A DNA stretch of 64,000 nt. Source: Ligula intestinalis. Its lineage: Eukaryota > Platyhelminthes > Cestoda > Diphyllobothriidea > Diphyllobothriidae. Shown here piece by piece: positions 1-11,690 of this stretch. Below the pieces are notes generated by a model. That model saw only the letters and a list, made by a program, of their open reading frames with translations. It did no database searches and was not told where the DNA came from. Location: positions 16,219,990-16,283,989 of the forward strand of contig JAYGXS010000001.1 in NCBI GenBank assembly GCA_036362985.1, read 5' to 3'. How positions within the stretch are numbered: the first letter of the stretch is position 1; the number at the start of each line of letters is the position of its first letter. Position numbers and translations under genes: made by a program.

Positions 1-157
1 CACAGCATCTGGAGCGGCCTTTGCGCGAGTCAGCCTTGACAGGTGATTGGTCAGACGGGCTCTTTAGACGGACGGGCGTAGGCGGCCAGTGTATGTGTAC
101 TCGTTGGCGGCGGTGAGCCTTGGCACCTATTTGCCTGCACGGAGTGAATCACCACAC
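1..157 (+). repeat. Dispersed repeat family A, 3' part (cut by window edge)
   Basis: Aligns by eye with 27318-27476 and with the reverse complement of about 57300-57440. Shared landmarks are the words ATTGGTCAGACGGG and GGCGGTGAGCCTTGGCAC and the end CACCACAC. Only the right part of the unit is in the window. I do not recognise the family and see no coding potential. Confidence 0.6.
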
Positions 158-3100
158 ATCTTAGTCAAATAACGAAATCGCTCCCGAAGACGAATGTATA
201 TTTCTGCGGCAAGACACGGGGAGACGAACAACTCTCTCACCTATTCGAGAGCCTTGCGATATATTTTAGGGAGAAAAGTGTTAGTTTTATGATTTTGATT
301 AAGGTTAAGGTTAGCATAACGATGCATTTTTTGATTGGAGTTAGTTTCGAGTCTATGAATATTTGTGTTTCCCAGACTATTGCGCAAGCTCTTCTTACTC
401 TTGTATCTTACCACATTTTCGATCAATAGGGGTCTAGTTTAGGAAGCTTGTGGGTTTGCCTATTTTGTGTTTTAAAGCAGTCTCAAGGACGACAAAATGT
501 TTGACTCGTCACGTGTAGGCTAAGCATTTGAGCACTATATGTATGGTGAATACTTTTAGCCTTACTGGTTAACAGGTTCATGGCAACGAAGCTGTTTGAG
601 CCATGAGAAGGTGATTTTTCCAGTTGTAAGCAGGAAACGTGTTCGGAATTTGCTCTGTTTATAGGACGATAATAAAAAAGAGTCGAAACGCCACTGTTTC
701 ACGTGGAAAAGATTGATCAAAAGGTGGCTCTTAGAGGCGGTATTCAGTGTAATTTTGATTGAACGCAAACGCCCCCCCCCCCCACCTCGGTCATACGGAT
801 AACTACGAAATGTCTTTTCATGACCCTTCATACTTATAGGAACGTAAGCCCTTGACCTCAAATCCATCGATCTTCGTTGGCAATATTAGATTAAAGTTGC
901 ATATAGTTCGCTCAGAATTTCTTTGATGCATCGATTAAATTATTTGTTCCTATATTCTTTGAAACGTTTTTGACAAGTACTGAGAATAGTAGCTTCGCAT
1001 CTATTCGGAAACCTTGCACTGATTCTCATGACCATTAATCCTATTGTTAGAGCCAAGTTTAAAGCCAGTTCTAGAGTCAAGTTTGGAGTTAAGATTAAGA
1101 AAGGTTAGGTCTTCCATTTTGGGTTGTGGCTAGAGTGAAGGTTTGGGTTAAAATTAGGACACTGGAATGTTTCAGTTAGCTAGAATTTTGCGCAAAACCA
1201 CGTATATTACCGGATGTGTTCATTTTTCCCTGTCTAATCATCTAGGCTTATTTCGATAAAAAGTTTCTTACTCATGTACATGAAGTAAATTTAGCATTCT
1301 GCCTGCTTGAGGGAAACTGTAGGGGACGCTAACTGCACGCTTGGTGTCCCAGTGGTTCACGTTACTTGCAGTGTAGCTTCAGAACCTCCGATAATAAATA
1401 TGGCAGGAATTTATTGTAGTACCAACTGTGGGGAGGTTTTAGTAATAAAAAGCAATTTGTAAATTTTCAATAGGTTGAATTTACACGCATTCAAACAGTT
1501 CTTGGACTATTTTAATTAATATGAGTTGTGGTAATAGTTTTCTTGGTCTGTGAGCTTAATTTGTTTGCTCTTTAAACAACCTATGCACCTACGTTTTCAG
1601 TTAATTTAAACAACCACAGGTGGTTTTAATTTCTTTCTTATTTCTTCCGGGGTTAGCGCAATCACTTTATTAGACTTCACTGACAAATTCATTCAGAAAC
1701 TTTGGTTGATAAATTTTGTCATTGGGCGACAATACGATAAACGCTTAGCATAAATAGCATTGTGAATTCATGGATCGTGCCTTACTTAGTCCAGGGTTTT
1801 GTTGGTTCTCTGCTTCTGTTGCTAACAACGTGCACAATAGATATATCAAACCCCTAACTTCCCAAGCTGTCTTCTTTTGCTTTAAGTGCCATGAGTTAAT
1901 CGCCTAAAAGTTGTCAATTCTTCTACCCTCCGAATCATATAAATAAATAAAAACTCACTGTAATCAATCACCGGACATAGAACGTATATGTAAAAGCAGT
2001 GTGTTGTCTACTAAGCTACAGAGGTCTCCTGAATAAATTGAGCTTTGTCTTAGCTCATTCACCCACTTATCACATTTGCGTGTATAAAACCCCATATGCC
2101 GACAAGAAGGAACGTCAGAACAGGTTGTCACCTGCTTGAGTTATGCTTAATCTTTCCAGAAGAAAGAAGCTAGTTCTCCGGCGAGCGCCTTGTCACCACA
2201 GTGCAGATCGGCGTTGCCACACGCGCTCAAACACACTCAGTAGGCTATTAAGACAATAATTACCGACAACTACGGTGAGGGTATTGTGACTAGTAATGCT
2301 GGTGAGTCATATGGCTCAAGTGTACCGTTGTATGGGACCCGCAAAACATGACGGAGAGCGTGTGAGGTTTCCAAACGCTCCTTGTCGTAAAATGAATTAT
2401 TTAACGATAGAGGCTACCTCTCACCACCGTAGGACTAGTTACAGGAGCAACCCTAACGGAAACGAAACAAGGAACCCTATCTCGTGCGTCCAAAAGGGGA
2501 GGGCACCGCAGGGGTCACGACGAGCATCATCGGAGTGTCAAGGATGTGGCCAAATACCTAACAGGTTGCTTCGATAAAGTATCCCGAATTTGCCCTGGAA
2601 ACCTCTGAGTCTACTTTGCATCACAGTTTCACAGTCATGTCTAGATAGGATAAACGTATATCAGCTTGTTAGTTCACATTCAACTAGGTATTACTACTAG
2701 AGAGAGAACTGTCAGACGGCTCCTAGAAAAACACACAAGAATGAAACCGAAAACCAGAATATTTATCCACGTCATCGCAAGAATGCTAAATAAAATCAGT
2801 TTTCGTGAATAGATAATCATAACTACAGGGTCTTGGTAGTTTTACGACGTGCTAAGTCACACTGATAGCGTTTCTGGCTGTATCGCCACCCCAAAACTAA
2901 TAAAAAAGTGTCTTCTCTACTGCCGCTAACAACTGTCATACCAGTTGCTGACGAGCGTCTACGTCGTGAGTTCCAAAACCCTCGCTGCGCTGCTGTGTCA
3001 GAACGAAAGGGAACCCAACGGGACTGTATATGATAGGAGACTGACGCTCTTGATGTCATACCGACCGGCCGCTGCTTCTGGTTTGATTTTTAGTCGACTG

Positions 3101-4470
3101 ACTGTGACTTGCTGCTGATTTACAGTTTGCGACTTATTTCATGAAACTTGGTGACTGCACTTACGAAGACCAACCAAAAATGGCAAATGAAATACTGCAC
3201 GTTTTATTTATTTACCTAGCTTATTCTGGAAATGTCTATTTAGCACGCGGAACATGTTATTCAAAAATTTTGTGAGTCATATTGTTTACAGAATTGAGCG
3301 GAGGTCTATGTTACCCTGTATATCGGCAGTTTCGTTAACTCATATCTGTCACTAACTAAATGCGTATTTTTCTGTGAAAAGAAAGTAATAAAAGTCAAGA
3401 GTTCCACCAGCGAGAAGTTGCCGCACTTTATATTTGATTCTTCTCTTTTATCTAAGTCGGATGAAGCAAGGTGAAAGAAAGTAGGCTAGCTTTAGAACAT
3501 CGTTTTAGTGTTTTTACACAAATTGAGATTTGTAGACCTGTGTGTTTTGAGTTTATAAAACGCAACAAAGACGTCTACTGACAATCCGTTGTTTGAACAT
3601 TCCAAAATTTCTCAGCTTTTTCCATTTACTCTTATATCTTCCTTCGGATGCGCTCCCCTCCCTTAATCTATTTTACAGTTGAAATATGCGATAAGACACC
3701 TTCCCTATGACTATATTTCACCAATGCTCAATTTATAAAAGAATCGGGCAGATGATTATCAATTTTAGCCATATTTTGTAATTTATAGGATGACTCTGTT
3801 GTGCATTTTCACTCTTAGAATGGAGTCTAAGGGTAAGTAAACTCATTCTAATCCAACAACGAAAGAACCAATAAAAATAGGATAAAGGAAATTTCTCTAA
3901 ATATACACAAAATTGTATGTTTATGATTGCCTGTGGCATTTAAATTTAAATTTATTTGTAATTTACTGGCCTGTGACCTGATGAAAAATTCCAGTCTTGT
4001 GGCATCTCCTTCGGTGCCCTAAATGGCAAACAAATTCAAACAATTCTCATGAAGCAATGTTGGAACCTGTACTTTTGCCATGGGCTGCTTTTTGATGGCC
4101 ATTCATTAAACTCCTTCTTCGAGGATATTTAAGCGTACATTCTAATATTAGGACAATTTTTAAATGCACTTATACTTGCTCTCAGATTTTGCATGCAGAG
4201 GCTATCTGTGTATTTAAAAATTCAGTTTACTCAACCGGAATGGTTTTTCGGACTTTCAATTTTTCTAGATCAGTTTTTTCTAATCAACGTACTATTAATT
4301 TTTAAACAGCAATATGCCTTTCACGTAAGAACTTTTTTTCCTATACCGTTGTAAGAATAAGTCCAACTTCAATGTGGCTTCTAAGCTGTGGCAACGCTTT
4401 TGGGCTTCCGAATTACCATGAGACCCTAGAGATTGTTACTTGACAGGAAAACCGATTCTGCTACTGCTCT
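158..4470. other. No recognisable gene
   Basis: Mostly AT-rich unique-looking DNA. It holds only short open frames with no recognisable protein signature. There is a run of 12 C at 772-783. Around 1060-1160 and 285-310 there are loose GGTTA/TTAGG-like words, too degenerate to call a telomeric tract. Confidence 0.4.
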
Positions 4471-4480
4471 CTGACTATGT

Positions 4481-4560
4481 CTGAGATGACGAATCCGTGA
4501 CGGATCTCGAAACGACAGGCGAACAAAAGTATTGTCCCAGCGATCGAGTCGTTTTCATCT
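4481..4560 (+). repeat. PLE-tail-like repeat with hammerhead-like boxes
   Basis: Contains a CTGA-type box, a hairpin formed by GAATCC and GGATC around GTGAC, and then GAAAC. The sequence that follows (ATTGTCCCAGCGATCGAGTCG) matches the copy at 8129-8208 and the reverse complement of 7558-7633. The family resembles the pseudo-LTR of Penelope-like elements by position elsewhere in the window. Catalytic function is unproven. Confidence 0.5.
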
Positions 4561-4669
4561 TCTCAAACTCAGTTTTGCCTGCTCCCATGTGGCCTTATTT
4601 CAACCCTCAATATCGCTAGATCTGAATTAAGTTTGACTCCAGCGATGATACCCATGTAAGCATTCGGGA

Positions 4670-5445
4670 AGTCAAGTTAGGCGAACGAACGTTTTCCATT
4701 ATTCATCATTAGACGAGTACAATGCTATAGGTGAGGGTTGGTTTAACAAAGGTTTAAACACTCAATCAGTAATAATTAGGGGGATAGGGGAAGAAGTGTT
4801 AAGGGATCAAAGGGTCATATTCAAGTCATAATTTGGGACCAGGCAAGGGGGAGGGGAGGGAGAGGCTCCGACAATTAGTTCATGACGCCCCCTCGTTGTT
4901 GTCTCGCGTCTTGTTGGCAGGGGGGGGGGGGAGCAAGACGCAGGGTGTCACGGTCTCGCGACGCCTTGGGGATGCATGCTGTCGCTGCCACGTTTCTGTC
5001 TCAAGGCTTGGGGACATGTGCTGTCTCCGTTTCGTCGCCGTCTAGCGGTGTAGTGGGGAGCGTATAGACGCATGCTGAATTATTCTTTGGCCACAGGTGC
5101 CTTTGTGCCTGTACAAACGCCTTCTGCACGCATAAAATAGGGTTAGTTAGCCGTCGTAGCCCACGCCGTCACGACACTGTGACGCCTTGCGTCCTGATAC
5201 CTCTCAAGAAAGCACGAGACAAGGACGACGGGGCGACATAAACTAAGTGTCAGAGCCCCTCCCCCTCTCCCCTGTTTCTGAATAGAATCTGACCGTTTGA
5301 TTCCCTAACAGTTCTCCCCCTCTTCCTCTGATTAATACGGGTTGATGACTTAAACTTTTGTCAAATATAACCTCCCTTATTATTATTGTACTAGCCTGAT
5401 GATGAATAATCGAAAACATTCGTTCGCCTAACCTAAGTTTGACTT
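4670..5445. repeat. Pair of short inverted repeats about 0.7 kb apart
   Basis: The left copy at 4670-4720 (minus) and the right copy at 5392-5445 (plus) share the word CGTTCGTTCGCCTAAC on opposite strands and an adjacent block of the form TGATGAATAATNGAAAAC. The same motif follows PLE endonuclease remnants at 7299 and 23116. The enclosed 0.65 kb has a G run at 4920-4931 and no recognisable gene. It may be a deletion derivative of a PLE or two independent tails. Confidence 0.45.
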
Positions 5446-6689
5446 GTGTACACTGAGCTACGTAACATGTGTGATGTGCCCAGGCAACGCATTTGTGGCA
5501 GGTTCGCGAATATACCTATGCTAGCCGTTATGCGTCCTGCGCTGGTCCTGCCAAAGAAACCCTATAGGGGACGAAGGAGATTGTATGGTAGTTGCTGTGC
5601 AGGGCTCCTTCACTATGATTCAAATTACACGCAAGTCATCATATTCTGTTGCATAATTCTACTGGAACCAGCTCTTCTCAGAATACTCCAGAGTCTAGCA
5701 GGCAGCAGAGCTTTTTATGTGGTTACAGAGTAATATAATTCTGTGTTGTTTTAGTTCGGCTGTCATAGGATTTCATTTTGCGACGAAGAACCTGATCCGG
5801 CGTCCACGCGTTCAGATAGAAATGTTTAACCTACGGAAAGTGAACTTCCCTCCTCTTCTGTTCCCAAACTCCCGATATTATTATTCATTTCGGTAGGCTT
5901 TAGTCACTATTAAAGTGCTTGATAAAAAATATGAGGCCGAAAATTCCATTTATGAAAAATAATTTTTCCCACACTCTAATATACCGAAGCATTCGCCAGA
6001 GGCAGTAAAGTTTATGTTTTAACTTCACGTATTAAAATATTTTGCAAAAAGTTGGTCTATTTTCTTAGGTTTTAATTCGTAATTTTTTCTTTAAAAGCTT
6101 CCCATACTAAAAATGAGCCTGCGCTTAATCGTGAGGGGATACATTTGCCCTATTCTGACTTTAACAGAACTTCCAGCCCAAACCGGAAGCCTAATATGAA
6201 CTCTCCTCGCCCTGACCCCTAGACTCCTAACACTACGCTCAGTTCTAAACCTAACTACTCCTTGAATTTAGTGCTACGTGGGTTTACTTTAAACCATGTC
6301 AGATCTTCACGTGCTTTCCATAAAGCGAAGCCGTACAGTGCATAATTGTTTTCGTAGTGTCGGTAAGGAAACTGAATGACAGTTTAAAACTTTCCACTGT
6401 ATGGCTGCCTATATTATTATGCGTTGCACTGTTATTCGCCCTGGGGCGGAAAAAAGTAATTTATTGCTAATGTGGCAAACAGGTCGTGACCAAAAAGTTG
6501 CAAACTTCGCACAAAAGAGTCATGTACTACATAGGCCGCCCACCCAGGATCAACGAAAATTGGACGACGATAAAGAAAACTACAGTTTGCCACAAAAAGG
6601 CAAGGATTCGTTTGTATCTTTGGTTCTAGTATGTGACAGAAAACAGTCCTTGATGAATTTTAAGCGATCACTGACGCAACGCACTCGCC
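5446..6689. other. No recognisable gene
   Basis: AT-rich, with short open frames only. I see no homology, repeats or RNA signal that I can defend. Confidence 0.4.
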
Positions 6690-6775
6690 TAGAGTGCCTG
6701 AGTGGGTAGAGCGCCGGAATTCTGATTGAAAGGTCGCAAATTCAGGCCCAGGGTGTGGCGTAACTTGGAATTGGT
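6690..6775 (+). repeat. tRNA-derived SINE head
   Basis: CCTGAGTGGGTAGAGCGCC has the form of a pol III A box and GGTCGCAAATTCAGGCC that of a degenerate B box, at tRNA-like spacing. A body diverging from the other SINEs here follows. This is a pseudo-tRNA, since the T-loop core is mutated. Confidence 0.45.
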
Positions 6776-6931
6776 TATAATTTTACCCACATCTGACCTG
6801 CTTTCCTTCAATAAAACCGATTCAAAAGGCCTTCTTTATAAAAAGATTTTCTGAGAATCAAGTCAATTTAAAAAAAACGATATAAGCTTGTGTTCGATTA
6901 ATTCTCCTTTATAGCGTAATTACCCAAATAA

Positions 6932-7140
6932 ATGATGCAGGTCTGGCAGACTCAGACCATCACGTGGATGCCAAGTGGCCCTCCGAGTGATCTACAAGGT
7001 GCTCTTAAGCTATTCGAAATGCCTTGGACAGCGCTTGTTGGCTACGACAGAAGCGGCCGCCATCGAGCTACGCCGACCGGTCCTGTGCGCCCAAGGTACG
7101 GCGCCGCAGTTACCATGGCCGAAAGTCGCTAATTTTAACA
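6932..7140 (+). pseudogene. PLE GIY-YIG endonuclease, C-terminal fragment
   Basis: The frame starting about 6975 carries RVIYKVLLSYSKCLGQRLLA, then a TTEAAAI and RPVLCAQ segment. This aligns with the C-terminal part of the PLE protein at 59688-60305 (VIYKVSPDYPKSLGQRLLAT, then AEAAAI and KPVLCAQ). The N-terminal part of the endonuclease, with the GIY and YIG motifs, and the reverse transcriptase are absent, so it is a 5'-truncated remnant. A PLE-tail motif follows at 7299. Confidence 0.7.
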
Positions 7141-7279
7141 GCCCGCAGCTTATCACTGTTCTCGGCTGCCAGTCCCTCTTAACGCTGATCAGATTTTTCA
7201 CCCCGATTACCTCCCTCTCCATCTACCATGATAACCGCACTATTTTTTTTACCAACCCGCATAGTCTACTTAGTTAATT

Positions 7280-7350
7280 ACGATATAAATGTACGGGCCT
7301 GACGATAATTTATCGAAAACAAACGCATGTTCGCCAATTTATCTTCTGGA
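7280..7350 (+). repeat. Short PLE tail motif
   Basis: CTGACGA at 7299-7305 and GAAAAC at 7315-7320 enclose a GATA/TATC hairpin. The same block lies at 23085-23165 after another PLE endonuclease remnant. Reversed, diverged copies are at 41385-41450 and 59480-59560. Confidence 0.55.
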
Positions 7351-7557
7351 ATTTTCAGTGGGAATTTTGGCAAACATAGAATGCCAAATATCTGCCGTAG
7401 TACCCGCTAGAGTCTTTTCTGCGTGCAAAGAATAAACCTTATTCTGCCATCCAGAAAGCGTTTTTACTGCTGACCTTACTGCTTTGCCAGTATGTTTGCT
7501 AATACGGTGTCCGTACTAAGAGCGTTGGTACAAACTTTTGACAAAAAACTGTTTGAT

Positions 7558-8208
7558 AAGAAGACGACTCGATGGCTGGGACAATACATTTATTTGCCTG
7601 ACGTTTCGAAATCTGTTGCGTATTCATCCTCAGAGACATTAGCAGAAAAAGGTAGCAGAAACGGGTAATACATGCACACAAGTTTGCAGTAGTTATAGGA
7701 TACAGTCATTACTGCAAACATACAGCGATAATTAACATTAATTGCTTTCTTGATGAGGCCAAAGTTCTCGCAGGAGGTGACGATCGGGTGAGTCGAGCAT
7801 TACTTGGGTCATGGTTCACGGGCTCCAATCCATATTCGGTGCTGAGACTCAATTTGGCCAAAGCAAGTCCCCACTTGGGGAACGGACAGGCCATCACGTC
7901 ATCCTACGCAAACACCAGAGGACCAGGTGGCCGGGCAATCATCACGCCGCAGTCTACCACGCGTGATGAAAATTCAACAGATCAGAACCCGCATGCCGTC
8001 CAACAGACAATTCACGCGCAAGAACGCAATTAACGTTAATTTTCGCTGTATGTTTGCAGTAATGACTCGATCCTTTAAATGCTGCAAAATCCTGGGCATC
8101 TACATATTACCCGTTTCTGCTAATGTTTCTGATGATGAATTCGCGACGGATGTCGAAACGTCAGACAAATAAAAGCATTGTCCCAGCAATCTAGTCGTCT
8201 TCGTCTCA
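7558..8208. repeat. Inverted repeat of two PLE-tail-like arms
   Basis: The left arm (about 7558-7745, minus) and right arm (about 8030-8208, plus) are inverted copies. Each has the GAAACGTC box, a CTGATGA-type box, the word TACCCGTTTCTGC, and a stretch near TATGTTTGCAGTAATGAC. The 285-bp spacer is unrelated to the arms. Outer ends read GAAGACGACTCGATGGCTGG and its partner. Identity looks near 80 percent, so it is old. Confidence 0.6.
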
Positions 8209-8399
8209 ATTACTTCCTGGAACTCGCATGTTCACTTGTATTGGCAAGGAACAGTATGGAGCAGGTAAGAGTGCGCCTCGTCGACGTTGCTGTGTGGGAG
8301 AGTGTGTGTACGCGCTGAGAGAAAATGGAGACTAACTCAGGGGATCTCATCAGGCATTATTCGAGTTGTGCTCCCAAAGTAAATGTAGCACATGGGGGG

Positions 8400-8490
8400 C
8401 TCAGCCCGCACCAGCCAGCCACCTGCGCCTGGTCCTGCCTTCGGTCTTCTGGACTCTATCCTGACACCTAGCACAGCTAAGTGAGAGAAG
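8400..8490 (-). repeat. Dispersed repeat family B fragment
   Basis: Reverse complement carries CAGAAGACCGAAGGCAGGA followed by GCGCAGGTGGCTGGC. These match the CCAGAAGCGAGATCAGGA and GGTGGCTGGCGCG blocks at 58700-58760 and the GCGCAGGTGGTTGG block at 24800. Confidence 0.45.
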
Positions 8491-8544
8491 AGAGAAAGTG
8501 TGGTATGGGGTACGCCGAAATTCTTTGCACACTAAAAATCCAGT

Positions 8545-8690
8545 CGCATTTATTAAAGTAATGCATTTAATTGACCCAATTGGGAAAAAACTCGCGGCGT
8601 TCGGCGGGGTGTGAACCCGCATAGAAGAGAAAGCCTTTACGCAAAGCCAATGCTCTCCCAGTTGAGCTACAAACGCCACTAATATGTGGG
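8545..8690 (-). repeat. tRNA-derived SINE (family with CAATTGGGTCAA tail), tRNA-like head intact
   Basis: The minus strand folds well as a tRNA head. The acceptor is GGCGTTT/GAACGCC, the D arm AGCTC...GAGCA and the T arm GCGGG-TTCACAC-CCCGC. The anticodon region is too long and irregular for a functional tRNA. A tail with CCCAATTGGGTCAA follows, as in the copies at 12700 and 62215. Confidence 0.65.
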
Positions 8691-8785
8691 TTCAAATACC
8701 ACCGAACGGCGTGAGTTTTTTTCAGAATCGGGTCAAATTAAATTCAGCAAATCTGCCAAACCTCCAAAATAATCAAGTACTATAT
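8690..8785 (+). repeat. SINE fragment, head-to-head with the previous copy
   Basis: Begins within the T-loop (GGGTTCAAATACC), continues with GAACGGCGTGAG and a T run, then CGGGTCAAATTAAATTC and CTGCCAAACCTCC. It is the same family as the minus-strand copy next to it, so the two form an inverted pair. Confidence 0.55.
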
Positions 8786-8799
8786 ATTTACTTTACAAT

Positions 8800-10015
8800 A
8801 AATTTTCCTTTGACCTCTAGGACAGCTTCTATTCTGTTTGGCATCGAATGACTGAGATTCAGAAGCGGTTCCAAGGGGATCCTTCTCCAGGCGTCCAGCA
8901 TGGATCTTTCCAATCCGGCAAAAGCAGTAGGAGCGGACAGCTTCGTGTCAACCATATTACCATAAATTGCTTATGTATCTCTAATTGGATTCAAGTCAGG
9001 ACTACTTGCTAGGCACATGTCTTTCCTCCAGAAATGTGGAATTTTTCTGACAGTTACCTCTGGGTCTGCAGAGCATTATGATCCGTGGCCCCATCCTGCA
9101 TAAAGTGTATTCTTGACATGCCCGGAAAAAGTTTATTTTCAAATGTTGACCTGCTCAAAAGAGTTTTTCCAATCTTTTGAACAGGTTTTGCTTTGGGATC
9201 TCCTCTCTATGATATTCACCATTCACTAGTGAACCCCATGGTACAATTTGGAGGTCAGAGAGTCCTCCAAAAGACATTGCTTCTCACACTATGACTGTAC
9301 GGCTAAACTTTTAAACTGCAACATTCTCCGTCGTTTTACGACTTGGAGCCCAAACCCCCTCATCCTTGTGTTTGGCGAATGGAACAGTCATACGTTGATT
9401 CATCGGAGAAGACGACTTGCTTCCAGTCGTTTATGGTCAACCTCCTGACCATCTTACAGAAGGTCAGGGTGTTCCATTTTTGATGGGCGGTAACACCCAA
9501 ACTTTCACGCAAATAGCGGTGCATAATGGGCGTAGAACCCTTCAGGCCTTTAGCATTCAGTTTCTTTGCGAGTTTCCATGTGTTTTTTTCTTGGTTTACC
9601 AATGGATTTTGCAATAACGATCTTTCAAACTCTTCAAAACATTTTTTTCTTCCAGAAATTTCCTGCTTTCTGAGGGTACCTATCTGCTTGTACTGTAACC
9701 ACGAATACTTGACCGTTCTGATGAGTATACCGAAAGCTTTGGCAACCTCCACTCGCTACACTCCGGCTTCTATCCGACCTATAGTTCGAGATCTGTCTTC
9801 TGAGCTTTGTGCCATCAGAACCTCACATACTGTTGTTAACTGGTTTACAGTTTTCTATTGTATCTGGACTGCTGAACTGTACAGTATATACTGTGTACAA
9901 AGTTCGTTTACAAATAGATCAGCATCCGATAAGGTTGTGTAATACGTAAGTATTATTGCTAAATATTTAATTTTAAAGAAATTATCGAACGCTTAAAAGG
10001 TGCAAATAATTTTGG
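8800..10015 (-). pseudogene. Tc1/mariner-like transposase relic
   Basis: Read on the minus strand. The 9752-9360 segment has an N-terminal helix-turn-helix-like part and ends with the Tc1 signature NDWKQVVFSDES. Downstream, near 8985-9015, the broken frame reads ASSPDLNPI, the conserved block before the last catalytic residue of this family, with the following glutamate replaced. A C-terminal SMPNRIEAVLEVKG block lies near 8830. Several stops and frameshifts separate these blocks, so it is dead. The minus-strand 5' end near 10015 starts AGGGTGTCCCAAAATTATTT, which has the look of a Tc1 terminus; the opposite terminus is not clear. Confidence 0.8.
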
Positions 10016-10056
10016 GACACCCTACAGATGATGCGAAGGCTTTCTATCAGTATAAA

Positions 10057-10155
10057 AAGGATTCACGCACAAGTCACCGTCGCTGCGCTCGCCCTCATGT
10101 TTGGCACATGATGGACATCGTCGATCTCGATTATCGAACTCTCATGTGCGTGCGT
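10057..10155 (-). repeat. Family B-like repeat fragment
   Basis: The reverse complement contains GAGAGTTCGATAATCGA, a GATGTCCATCATGTGCC block and GACGGTGACTTGTGCGTGAA. These match in order the GACAGTTCGACCATCGA, AAGTCCATCGTGTGCC and GACGGTGACTTACGCGTGAA blocks at 24610-24695. Confidence 0.5.
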
Positions 10156-10898
10156 CGACGCGCCATGATGAATGCATGCGTATACTAAGCAGACGATAAT
10201 AGTCCACTGAATGGACTGAGTCACTGTTCCAGGCCTGACTGATCTCTTGCCTCACCTAGGAGACATAATTTAATGTGCTGGCCGGTTTAGCGTGTTCAGC
10301 CTCATCTACGCGAGACTGAACGCTCGTTCAAACCGTGGCGCAAAGCGATCCTATCTTTCAGTCCTGTTTTTTACCGCGCACTTGAAAACCAGTCAAACTT
10401 CCTGCTTATGCTTTCAGGCAACCACCGAAACCGAAATCCCCAAGGGCTTTCTGCCAGTCACCGCGTTTGTAATTCATTAATATTTCCAAAAGTGACAACA
10501 AATTTCAAGGGATTTTTAATTCTCTCAGAAATAAATCGTTTACTTGAAGTAAGGAGTTTAATATGAAGCTCTATAGGCGTAGAATGACAGTGAATAGGAA
10601 CTTTATAGAGCAATTAACTTCAACTTACCGATCTATTTCGGAGGAAATAAAAAATCAGCGATTTTAAAGCGGTACTGTCTATCAGAAAACACACAGGAGA
10701 ACATCGGGGACCCACTGATGAGCCGAATTTCAAAGAGCTGTGTCATACAGCGGCACATTTTTGGCTAAACACACCTCTGGGCTTTTAGTTGGTATCATAC
10801 TGTCAGTATGGTTCATTAGGTAACCCGTATACAGACAAGAAATGTCTGCGTGACTCTTTCTGACAAGCGGAATGATCATGTATTGGGCAAGCAAGGTA
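10156..10898. other. No recognisable gene
   Basis: Contains only short open frames without known signatures, up to the TA target site of the pogo-like element at 10897. Confidence 0.4.
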
Positions 10899-11129
10899 GA
10901 GTAGTCGCCGGTTATTAAGCCCACGTCGAGCCCAGACCGAATTGGGCTTAATAAGCGGCGAGTGCACTAACCGGAGAGTCCTAGTTCTTGATTAGCAAAC
11001 GCAGGATAGGCACTATACATTACATACGTACTTTATTATGTGTAGAGCTTGGTTATGTACAAGAAAATAATGCAGTTTGTCTGTATTTTACGCAATAACA
11101 AAAGCAACCAAAAATGATTTGCGACACGT

Positions 11130-11393
11130 TTAAAAAATGCGGTCTTGTGTCAGTTGTCTTGGAGGAAACTTCACTCGCAAGTGCTCTTTGATGTTCTTCT
11201 CCATGCACCAGAAATCGTCGAATTTTGTGAAATCTGATGCCTGTAGACCGTGTTGCAGAGTGTAGAGTGCAGCTCTCATCTGTGCAGCAGAAAGAACTGA
11301 CTCTTCGTCCTCATCATCATCATCAACAACAACTTCTTCATTTGCTTCTCCTCCATTCTTCACTTCTTCCTTCTGAATGATTTCATTGACCAA
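11130..11393 (-). pseudogene. Acidic tail of the pogo-like transposase
   Basis: 87 codons with an acidic stretch (VVVDDDDEDEES) followed by LSAAQMRAALYTLQHG, as at the end of several pogo-type transposases. A stop near 11433 separates it from the upstream fragment; together they would be the last part of one protein. It ends near 11130, inside the right-hand terminus as read on the minus strand. Confidence 0.5.
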
Positions 11394-11432
11394 GTTCTGC
11401 TCAAAATCTTCCTCGCCTGTTTCATCAGTGAT

Positions 11433-11690
11433 TTAAACATCTGCATCGATGTCCACCCACTTAAAAAAATCTTCCTCGTGGATTCCTGGCGGAGGAGGCA
11501 CCACATCGGCAGCACAAACATCAGGAGCAGAAACAACATCAGGGGTTTTAAAACCGCCTTTTCGCCAGCTGTTTTCTATTGTGCTCTTCTTCACCTGCTT
11601 CCATGCATCTCGCAACATGTCCAGTGCTTAGAGCAAATTAATCTTCTTTGCAACCTCAGGGCCAGTTGCTTGCTCGGCATCTTGTTTTGC
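11433..11690 (-). pseudogene. Pogo/Tigger-like transposase C-terminal fragment
   Basis: The frame from about 11690 down to 11433 gives GPEVAKKINLL, a stop, ALDMLRDAWKQVKKSTIEN and SWRKGGF. The W-x2-V-x3-TI-x-N-x3-KGGF pattern matches the segment after the DDE catalytic core in Tigger/pogo transposases. The catalytic aspartates themselves are not present. The stop near 11627 and the missing upstream part show that it is not functional. Confidence 0.65.

Noticed and set aside
562..867. Minus-strand frame with a poly-Gly run
   Set aside because: Glycine run comes from the 12-C tract; no similarity to a known protein.
6975..7277. A host gene at this open frame
   Set aside because: The first half is the PLE endonuclease C-terminus, and the rest runs into untranslated tail.
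4481..8167. Calling the CTGATGA/GAAAC motifs active hammerhead ribozymes
   Set aside because: The hairpin is usually offset by one base from the CTGATGA box and core bases vary, so I report them only as hammerhead-like.
8545..8690. A functional tRNA gene on the minus strand
   Set aside because: Acceptor, D and T arms fold well, but the anticodon region is too long and irregular, and the sequence continues into a SINE tail shared with 12700 and 62215.
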